Shown one piece after another: positions 58,179 through 64,000 of a DNA stretch of 64,000 bases. Both the position numbers and the translations under genes were made by a program. Numbering within the stretch: position 1 is the stretch's first letter; each line of letters begins with the position of its first letter. The DNA lies in contig NZ_RRZK01000008.1 of the NCBI RefSeq assembly GCF_004348895.1, forward strand, positions 372,001 through 436,000, in the 5' to 3' direction. Under the pieces are notes generated by a model. The model was not told the origin of the DNA and ran no database searches. It saw nothing but the letters and a program-made list of their open reading frames with translations. Origin of the DNA: Pseudomonas vancouverensis (GTDB lineage Bacteria > Pseudomonadota > Gammaproteobacteria > Pseudomonadales > Pseudomonadaceae).

Positions 58179-59570
58179 TCACACAATGCCGGTGGCGTAG
58201 AAGGTGCCGATCACCACGAAAACCGCCAGGGTCTTGATCAGCGTAATACAGAAAATGTCTTTATAGGCTTCGCGGTGGGTCAAGCCGGTGACCGCGAGCA
58301 GGGTGATCACCGCGCCGTTGTGCGGCAGGGTGTCCATACCGCCGCTGGCCATGGCCGCCACCCGATGCAGGACTTCCAGTGGAATGTTGGCCGCATGGGC
58401 GGCGCTGATGAACTGTTCGGACATCGCCGCCAGCGCGATGCTCATGCCCCCCGACGCAGACCCGGTGATGCCGGCCAGCAGGGTGACGGTGATCGCTTCG
58501 TTGACCAGCGGATTGGGGATGCTCTTGAGCCAGTCGGCCAGTACCAGGAAGCCCGGCAAGGACGCAATCACCGCGCCGAAGCCGTATTCCGAAGCGGTGT
58601 TCATCGCCGCCAGCAACGCGCCGCTGACCGCACTTTTACTGCCCTCGGCGAGTTTGCTGCGAATCGCCTGGAAGCCGAACACCAGCACCATGAGGATGCC
58701 GACCAGTAGCGCCGCCTGCACCGCCCAGATCGCCGTGAGCTTGGCGATCTCGGTCGTTACCGGCGCGGCCATGCCCGGCAGCGCCAGGCTGTGGGTCTTG
58801 CCGTACCACTGCGGAATCCACTGGGTGAACAGCAGGTTCATGATGCCCACCGCCAGCAACGGCGACAGCGCCAGCCAAGGGTTGGGCAGCTTGAGATCGG
58901 CGGCGGTTTCCGGCTCATTGCGCAGCTCGGTGCCGTAACCTTCACCGGCGCGCTGGGCTTTATTGCGCTGGCGCTGCAGGAACAGCATGCCGGCGCAGAA
59001 CACGAAAATCGTGCCGATCAGGCCCAGCCATGGCGCGGCCCAGGCGGTGGTGTTGAAGAAGGTGCTGGGGATGATGTTCTGGATCTGCGGGGTGCCGGGT
59101 AGGGCGTCCATGGTGAACGAAAAGGCGCCGAGGGCAATGGTCGCCGGGATCAGGCGCTTGGGGATGTTGCTCTGGCGGAACATCTCGGCGGCAAACGGGT
59201 ACACCGCGAACACCACCACGAACAGCGATACGCCGCCGTAGGTCAACAGGGCACAGACCAGCACGATCACCAGCATCGCCTGACGGGTACCGAGCAGGCG
59301 AATCGCCGCAGCGACGATCGAGCGGGAGAAGCCCGACAGTTCGATCAACTTGCCGAACACCGCGCCGAGCAGGAACACCGGAAAATACAGCTTGATGAAA
59401 CCGACCATTTTCTCCATGAAAACCCCGGTGAAAGCAGGGGCGACGGCGGAAGGGTCGGTCAGCAGGACCGCACCAAGGGCGGCAATCGGGGCAAATAGAA
59501 TCACGCTGTAGCCACGGTAGGCAGCCAGCATCAGCAGCGCGAGGGCTGCCAAGGCAATGATCACACTCAT
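58179..59570 (-). CDS. GntP family permease, probable 3-hydroxybutyrate transporter
   Basis: A 463-residue transporter with about 12 membrane helices, of the gluconate:H+ symporter family. Typical stretches are TYGGVSLFVVVFAVYPFAAEM and LAGITGSASGGMSIALAAMSE. It is the first gene of the permease-hbdH-aacS operon behind a sigma-54 promoter, the same arrangement as around P. aeruginosa PA2004, so 3-hydroxybutyrate is the likely substrate. Confidence 0.9.
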   Translation of the reverse strand: MSVIIALAALALLMLAAYRGYSVILFAPIAALGAVLLTDPSAVAPAFTGVFMEKMVGFIKLYFPVFLLGAVFGKLIELSGFSRSIVAAAIRLLGTRQAMLVIVLVCALLTYGGVSLFVVVFAVYPFAAEMFRQSNIPKRLIPATIALGAFSFTMDALPGTPQIQNIIPSTFFNTTAWAAPWLGLIGTIFVFCAGMLFLQRQRNKAQRAGEGYGTELRNEPETAADLKLPNPWLALSPLLAVGIMNLLFTQWIPQWYGKTHSLALPGMAAPVTTEIAKLTAIWAVQAALLVGILMVLVFGFQAIRSKLAEGSKSAVSGALLAAMNTASEYGFGAVIASLPGFLVLADWLKSIPNPLVNEAITVTLLAGITGSASGGMSIALAAMSEQFISAAHAANIPLEVLHRVAAMASGGMDTLPHNGAVITLLAVTGLTHREAYKDIFCITLIKTLAVFVVIGTFYATGIV

Positions 59571-59629
59571 GGTGTGTCTCTCCTGGGTTGTTATTTTTGT
59601 ATAGGTGAAATCTGGTAGGGAGTGCTGTT

Positions 59630-59645
59630 AGCGAGTTTCGTGCCA
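59630..59645 (-). promoter_or_regulatory. Sigma-54 promoter of the gntP-hbdH-aacS operon
   Basis: On the - strand TGGCACG-AAAC-TCGCT matches the TGGCACG-N4-TTGCW consensus with one mismatch, with GG (-24) and GC (-12) at the correct spacing. It lies 60 bases before the permease start. Confidence 0.85.
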
Positions 59646-59708
59646 GAGCTATAACTGATTGAAATATAAGGAAATGTTTATGCTGGATGGATAAAGATTG
59701 AGAATGCC

Positions 59709-59724
59709 GTCTCTATTTTGAGAC
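59709..59724. promoter_or_regulatory. Upstream activator dyad 1
   Basis: GTCTC-N6-GAGAC, perfect and extendable to CGTCTC/GAGACG, lies about 65 bases upstream of the -24 element. It is a good candidate binding site for the HbcR-type activator. Confidence 0.6.
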
Positions 59725-59746
59725 GTTTGCTGTCAGGACTGGCCGT

Positions 59747-59829
59747 TTCGCGAGCAGGCTCGCTCCCACAGGTTTAGCGGAGTTACTTGAAAAGCGCGGC
59801 CTCTGTGGGAACGAGCCTGCCCGAGAAGA
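59747..59829. repeat. REP pair (type B) between the two activator dyads
   Basis: CGCGAGCAGGCTCGCTCCCA and an inverted, slightly diverged copy (TGGGAACGAGCCTGC) lie about 40 bases apart. Confidence 0.75.
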
Positions 59830-59855
59830 GGCAAGTTCTACCAAAAGAGATGTGT

Positions 59856-59871
59856 GTCCCTCTATTGAGAC
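59856..59871. promoter_or_regulatory. Upstream activator dyad 2
   Basis: GTCCC-N6-GAGAC is one mismatch from dyad 1 and overlaps the end of the activator gene. Its centre is 147 bases from that of dyad 1. Confidence 0.4.
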
Positions 59872-61277
59872 TCTGCAATCCCCAGCGCCACCATCTTCTT
59901 GTACAAAGTGGAGCGTCCCAGCCCCAACCGCGCCGCCGCCTCAATCACTTTCCCCCCACATTGCGCGAGGGTGGTTTCAATCAGATGTCGGTCAAAGCGC
60001 TCTCGCGCCGCGCTGAAGGTTTCCTGGGTCAAGGGCTCGATGGCCTGCGGTGTCATGCGCGCCACGGGTGTGAAGGTGCCGATGGCCCCACGAATATCCG
60101 CCGCCGTCAGGCGCAGGTCATCACTGAGCAGCGCTGCACGTTCCAGCACGTTGCGCAGTTCGCGGATGTTGCCCGGCCAGGCGTGTTGCCCGAGCAGCAC
60201 CAAGGCTTCGTGATGCAATTCATGCTGGCTGCGCAGTTCCTCGAGAATGGCTTCGCTGAGCGCCGGCACGTCGTCAAGACGCTCGCGTAACGGCGGCACC
60301 TGGATTGGCAGCACATTGAGACGGTAGTAAAGATCGGCGCGAAATTCGCCGCGCTTGATCGCCGCTTCAAGGTCAGTGGACGTCGCAGCGATCACCCGCA
60401 CATCGCTCTGGATCACTTCGTTGGAGCCCACTGGCTCGAATTCCTTTTCCTGCAACACCCGCAGCAGTTTGCTTTGCAGTGGCAGCGGCATGTCGCCGAT
60501 TTCATCGAGAAACAGGGTGCCGCCCTGGGCAATCTGCAATTTGCCGGCGCGACCCTTGCGATCGGCGCCAGTGAAGGCGCCAGGCGCGGTACCGAAGAAC
60601 TCGGCTTCCAGCAATGACTCGGGAATCGCCGCGCTGTTGACGCTGACAAACGTCTTGTGCGCCCGTGGCGAGGCATTGTGTATGGCTTGCGCGAGCAGCT
60701 CCTTGCCCGTTCCGGTTTCTCCGAGCAACAACACCGGTGACTCGGTGCTGGCGCTGCGGCGTGCCCGGCGTTTGACCTCCAGGCTGGCGGCACTGGTACC
60801 GATGAAGTGGGCGAAGTTGTATCGGGTCTGGCGCGCTCGCAACAGCGAACGGGTAGAGGCGAGTTCTTCCTGCATGCTCATGTAGCGCTTGAGCATCGGT
60901 GACAGGCTGCGCAATTCATCGAACAGCGCAAAGCCGATGGCACCGATCACCACGCCGGCATCGTCATGAATGGGCAGGCGCATGACCACCAGCGGTTCCT
61001 TGGGTGTGTCCTGCATGTCGAGCAGGATCGGACGGCCGGTGCGCACCACTTCGCGCAACAAGCTGCCGGGGATCACGCTTTCGCAGGGCTTGCCGATGGC
61101 ACTTTCGGCGGATTCCAGACCAAAGCGCCGGGCGTAGCGCTCGTTCATCCAGACGATGTTGGCGTCGCGGTCGACAATCACCGTGCCCTCACTCGATTGC
61201 TCGATGATCTCGAACAGTGAGCGGATCGCCAGCAGGCGCACGCGCTGGTAGTCCTTGAGGCTTTCGGTGGTGTTCAT
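59862..61277 (-). CDS. hbcR: Sigma-54-dependent activator, HbcR-like
   Basis: A 471-residue activator. An N-terminal PAS domain (about 20-130; IIEQSSEGTVIVDRDANIVW) is followed by the AAA+ domain with Walker A GETGTGKELLAQAI near residue 185, the sigma-54 contact loop GAFTGA near 235 and Walker B GGTLFLDEIGDMP near 255. A Fis-type helix-turn-helix (KVIEAAARLGLGRSTLYKKM) ends the protein. It directly precedes the 3-hydroxybutyrate operon, as HbcR does in P. aeruginosa. Confidence 0.9.
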   Translation of the reverse strand: MNTTESLKDYQRVRLLAIRSLFEIIEQSSEGTVIVDRDANIVWMNERYARRFGLESAESAIGKPCESVIPGSLLREVVRTGRPILLDMQDTPKEPLVVMRLPIHDDAGVVIGAIGFALFDELRSLSPMLKRYMSMQEELASTRSLLRARQTRYNFAHFIGTSAASLEVKRRARRSASTESPVLLLGETGTGKELLAQAIHNASPRAHKTFVSVNSAAIPESLLEAEFFGTAPGAFTGADRKGRAGKLQIAQGGTLFLDEIGDMPLPLQSKLLRVLQEKEFEPVGSNEVIQSDVRVIAATSTDLEAAIKRGEFRADLYYRLNVLPIQVPPLRERLDDVPALSEAILEELRSQHELHHEALVLLGQHAWPGNIRELRNVLERAALLSDDLRLTAADIRGAIGTFTPVARMTPQAIEPLTQETFSAARERFDRHLIETTLAQCGGKVIEAAARLGLGRSTLYKKMVALGIAESQ

Positions 61278-61340
61278 CGATTCTGATCCTGAATGTATAT
61301 TGCTTTTGCCGGCGCCATCGCTCCGCCTGAAGGCAAGCGA

Positions 61341-62918
61341 TTATGCCTGCCCCAACAGCGCCGCCGCCAACAGCTCCTTGGTGTAGGGATGCTGCGGTGA
61401 ATCGAACACGTCATGACTGGCGCCACGCTCGACTACTTTGCCGTCCTTGACCACGATCATGTCGTGGGCGAGGGCGCGGACCACCGCCAGGTCGTGGCTG
61501 ATGAACAGGTAGGTCAAACCGTGTTTTTCCTGAAGCTGGCGCAGCAGGGCGACGACCTGTTTCTGCACGGTACGGTCCAGCGCGGAGGTCGGTTCATCGA
61601 GCAGGATCAACGCCGGTTTCAACACCAACGCCCGGGCGATCGCAATGCGCTGGCGCTGGCCGCCGGAAAATTCGTGGGGGTAGCGATGACGGCTCTGCGG
61701 GTCCAGGCCGACTTCTTCCAGGGCGCGGATCACTTCGGCGTTGCATTCATCGGCGTTCAATTGGCGATGGACCTCCAGGCCTTCGCTGATGATCTGCGCT
61801 ACCGACATGCGCGGGCTGAGGCTGCCGAACGGGTCCTGGAACACCACCTGCATTTTCTTGCGCCACGGGCGTAGTTGTTTCTGCGTCAAACCGTCCAGCG
61901 CCTGACCCTGAAAACGGATGCTGCCTTTGGAGTCGAGCAGCCGCAGGATCGCCTGACCCAGGGTGGACTTGCCTGACCCCGATTCGCCAACGATGCCCAG
62001 GGTCTTGCCGCGCTGAATGTTCAGGCTGATACCGTCGACGGCCTGCAACCAGGTCTTGCGTTGGAACAAACCGCCGCCGACCGGGAAACGCACCTGCAGA
62101 TCGTCCACTTCCAGCACGTTTTCACGCTCGTCCCGGGGCAGGGCTTCACCTTCGGGTTCGGCGTTCAACAGGACGCAGCTGTAAGGGTGCTTCGGCTCGG
62201 TAAACAGCGTTTCGCAGGGTGCCTGTTCGACGATCTCCCCGGCCTTCATCACGCACACCCGCTGGGCGATGCTGCGCACTAGGTTGAGGTCGTGGCTGAT
62301 CAGCAGCAGTGACATGCCGAGGCGTTGTTGCAGGGACTTGAGCAGCAGAAGGATCTTGCGTTGCACCGTCACGTCCAGCGCCGTGGTCGGCTCATCGGCG
62401 ATCAGCAGCTCGGGCTCGCAGGCCAGGGCCATGGCAATCATCACCCGCTGGCGCTGGCCGCCGGACAACTGATGGGGGTAGGCCTTGAGGCGTTCTTCGG
62501 GCTTCTGGATACCGACCAGATGCAGCAGCTCGAGGATCCGCGCCTGGGCGGCCTTGCCCGCCAATCCCCGATGCACCAGCAGGGTTTCGCCGATCTGCTT
62601 TTCAATGCTGTGCAGCGGATTGAGCGAGGTCATCGGCTCCTGAAAAATCATCGCGATGCGGTTGCCGCGCAATTGCCTCAATTTGCTGGCGTCGGCACCC
62701 ACCAGTTCCTGGCCGCGATAGCGAATGCTGCCGGTGGTTTCGGTGCCGCTCTCGGGCAGCAGTTGCAGGATGGAGTGGGCGGTCACCGACTTGCCCGAGC
62801 CGGACTCGCCGACCAAAGCCAGGCACTCGCCGGGGCGGATGTCCAGGCACAGGTTGCGCACCACGGTCTGGCCACTGAAGGCGACGCTGAGGTCGCGGAT
62901 TTCGATCAGGTTGGTCAT
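61341..62918 (-). CDS. yejF: Oligopeptide ABC transporter ATPase, YejF-like (fused)
   Basis: A 525-residue protein with two complete ABC ATPase domains, as in E. coli YejF. The first has [14 protein letters not shown] near residue 37 and [14 protein letters not shown] near 152. The second has [14 protein letters not shown] near 315 and [14 protein letters not shown] near 425, and ends with the peptide-transporter tail [11 protein letters not shown]. It powers uptake of oligopeptides, including microcin C-type compounds in E. coli. The ATG at 62918 starts the homology; a GTG at 62936 overlapping yejE is an alternative. Confidence 0.92.
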   Translation of the reverse strand: MTNLIEIRDLSVAFSGQTVVRNLCLDIRPGECLALVGESGSGKSVTAHSILQLLPESGTETTGSIRYRGQELVGADASKLRQLRGNRIAMIFQEPMTSLNPLHSIEKQIGETLLVHRGLAGKAAQARILELLHLVGIQKPEERLKAYPHQLSGGQRQRVMIAMALACEPELLIADEPTTALDVTVQRKILLLLKSLQQRLGMSLLLISHDLNLVRSIAQRVCVMKAGEIVEQAPCETLFTEPKHPYSCVLLNAEPEGEALPRDERENVLEVDDLQVRFPVGGGLFQRKTWLQAVDGISLNIQRGKTLGIVGESGSGKSTLGQAILRLLDSKGSIRFQGQALDGLTQKQLRPWRKKMQVVFQDPFGSLSPRMSVAQIISEGLEVHRQLNADECNAEVIRALEEVGLDPQSRHRYPHEFSGGQRQRIAIARALVLKPALILLDEPTSALDRTVQKQVVALLRQLQEKHGLTYLFISHDLAVVRALAHDMIVVKDGKVVERGASHDVFDSPQHPYTKELLAAALLGQA

Positions 62919-62932
62919 CTCAGGCGTCCGCG

Positions 62933-63955
62933 TCACGATCTCGGGTCATAAGCATCGCGCAAGGCTTCGCCGATGAACACCAGTAGGGAAAGAATCAGCG
63001 CCAGGGTGAAGAACGCCGTGAGGCCGAGCCAGGGTGCTTGCAGGTTCTGCTTGCCCTGGCCGATCAGTTCACCCAGTGAGGCGCTGCCCGCCGGCATGCC
63101 GAAACCGAGGAAATCCAGCGCCGTCAGGGTCGAGATGGCACCTGTCAGGATGAAGGGCAGGTAGCTCAAAGTCGCGTTCATGGCGTTGGGCAGGATATGC
63201 CGGACGATGACTTTGCGGTCGGTCAGGCCCAATGCGCGAGCGGCCTTGACGTATTCCAGGTTGCGCCCGCGCAGGAACTCGGCGCGCACCACGTCCACCA
63301 ATGCCAGCCAGGAAAACAGCGCCATGATGCCCAGCAGCCACCAGAAATTCGGTTCGACGAAACCGGACAGAATGATCAGCAGGTACAACACCGGCAACCC
63401 GGACCAGACTTCCAGCAGGCGCTGTCCGAGCAGGTCCACCCAGCCACCGTAGTAGCCTTGCAACGCCCCGGCGGCGATGCCGATCAGGGCGCTGACAAAG
63501 GTCAGCATCAAGGCAAACAGGATCGACACCCGCGCGCCGAAAATCACCCGGGCAAGGACGTCCCGCGCCTGATCGTCGGTGCCGAGCCAGTTCACGCTCG
63601 TGGGCGGGCTGGGCGCTGGCTGGTTCAAGTCGTAATTGGGCGTGTCGTCACTGAACGGGATCGGCGGAAACAGCAGCCAGCCGCCGTCCTTCTTGATCAG
63701 CTTCTGCACGTAGTCACTGCGATAGTCGGCCTGGAACGGCAGTTGCCCGCCAAATTCCTGCTCGGTGTAGCGTTTGAACGCCGGGAAATACAACGAGCCC
63801 TGGTAACTGACAATCAAGGGTTTGTCGTTGGCGATCAGTTCGCCGCCCAGGGTCAGGGCAAACAGGCCGATGAACAGCCACAGCGACCACCAGCCCCGGC
63901 GGTTTTTCTTGAAGCGCTCGAAGCGTCGACGCGCCAATGGGGAAAGCTTGAACAT
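62933..63955 (-). CDS. yejE: Oligopeptide ABC transporter permease, YejE-like
   Basis: A 340-residue DppC/YejE permease. The basic N-terminus (LARRRFERFKKNRRGWWSLW) leads into the first helix. A periplasmic region with the YejE-type NWLGTDDQARDVLARV follows, then five more helices and the EAA loop (EYVKAARALGLTDRKVIVRH near residue 235). The start overlaps the yejB stop by one base (TGATG). Confidence 0.93.
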   Translation of the reverse strand: MFKLSPLARRRFERFKKNRRGWWSLWLFIGLFALTLGGELIANDKPLIVSYQGSLYFPAFKRYTEQEFGGQLPFQADYRSDYVQKLIKKDGGWLLFPPIPFSDDTPNYDLNQPAPSPPTSVNWLGTDDQARDVLARVIFGARVSILFALMLTFVSALIGIAAGALQGYYGGWVDLLGQRLLEVWSGLPVLYLLIILSGFVEPNFWWLLGIMALFSWLALVDVVRAEFLRGRNLEYVKAARALGLTDRKVIVRHILPNAMNATLSYLPFILTGAISTLTALDFLGFGMPAGSASLGELIGQGKQNLQAPWLGLTAFFTLALILSLLVFIGEALRDAYDPRS

Positions 63956-64000
63956 CAGGCGTTCCTCGCGGCGAAGTCGATGCGCGGGTCGACCAGGGTG
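63955..64000 (-). CDS. yejB: YejB-like permease, C-terminal end only
   Basis: The last 14 codons read LVDPRIDFAARNA before the stop, the usual terminus of YejB/DppB permeases. The rest lies beyond the window. The stop overlaps the yejE start. Confidence 0.8.
   Translation of the reverse strand, partial: TLVDPRIDFAARNA

Larger units (their letters stand above)
59571..59861. other. Regulatory region of the ketone-body operon
   Basis: This 291-base gap between the permease gene and the end of the activator gene holds a sigma-54 promoter, two activator-like dyads and a REP pair. I see no ORF in it. Confidence 0.7.

Overview
The window is a high-GC Pseudomonas chromosome segment, most likely from the P. 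fluorescens group. The evidence is gene content (sohB, cysI-DUF934, metH, cti, nfuA, a cbtB/cbtA-cobE-cobM block, cobW-cobN-chlI-chlD, the 3-hydroxybutyrate locus, yejBEF), many short REP palindromes typical of this group, and two large DUF6543/leucine-rich-repeat toxin-like genes common in plant- and soil-associated pseudomonads. No tRNA, rRNA, insertion sequence, prophage or CRISPR array was found. The window cuts sohB on the left and yejB on the right.

Layout. 1-5.2 kb: the 3' part of sohB, a 1297-residue DUF6543-LRR protein whose NEL-like C-terminus has lost the catalytic Cys, and an AT-rich 102-residue orphan. 5.3-9.2 kb: sulfite reductase cysI overlapping a DUF934 gene, a 37-residue membrane peptide, a periplasmic sugar-type binding protein and a DUF2970 protein. 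9.4-16.4 kb: a 2327-residue DUF6543-LRR-NEL protein with three LRR blocks and a Cys-Gly-Asp active site. 16.4-23.3 kb: metH, cti, nfuA. 23.5-33.2 kb: a vitamin B12 region in which two divergent operons (cbtB-cbtA-cobE-cobM and cobW-cobN-chlI-chlD) each begin with a cobalamin riboswitch. 33.3-36.5 kb: an Old Yellow Enzyme gene with a MerR-type promoter, and a TerC/CBS/CorC membrane protein.

36.5-44.9 kb is the most interesting system. Five overlapping genes, wecB-nfrB-nfrA-(DUF4434, ybcH-like)-diguanylate cyclase, read as one transcript. In E. coli the counterparts of this c-di-GMP-controlled glycan pathway, the receptor for phage N4, are scattered. Here the sugar epimerase, the c-di-GMP-binding glycosyltransferase, the outer-membrane protein and a dedicated cyclase sit together behind a structured leader that ends in a terminator.

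45.4-52.0 kb: an amino-acid ABC importer, a RidA protein, an IclR regulator, a Zn/PLP D-amino-acid lyase or deaminase and a PfkB sugar kinase, probably one catabolic unit. 52.2-55.1 kb: a parvulin and a multi-PAS hybrid histidine kinase. 55.3-61.3 kb: 3-hydroxybutyrate/acetoacetate use (gntP-type permease, hbdH, acetoacetyl-CoA synthetase) under a sigma-54 promoter and an HbcR-type activator. 61.3-64 kb: the yejF-yejE-yejB oligopeptide ABC transporter.

Functions are inferred from recognised protein families and motifs read by eye. No database search was run.
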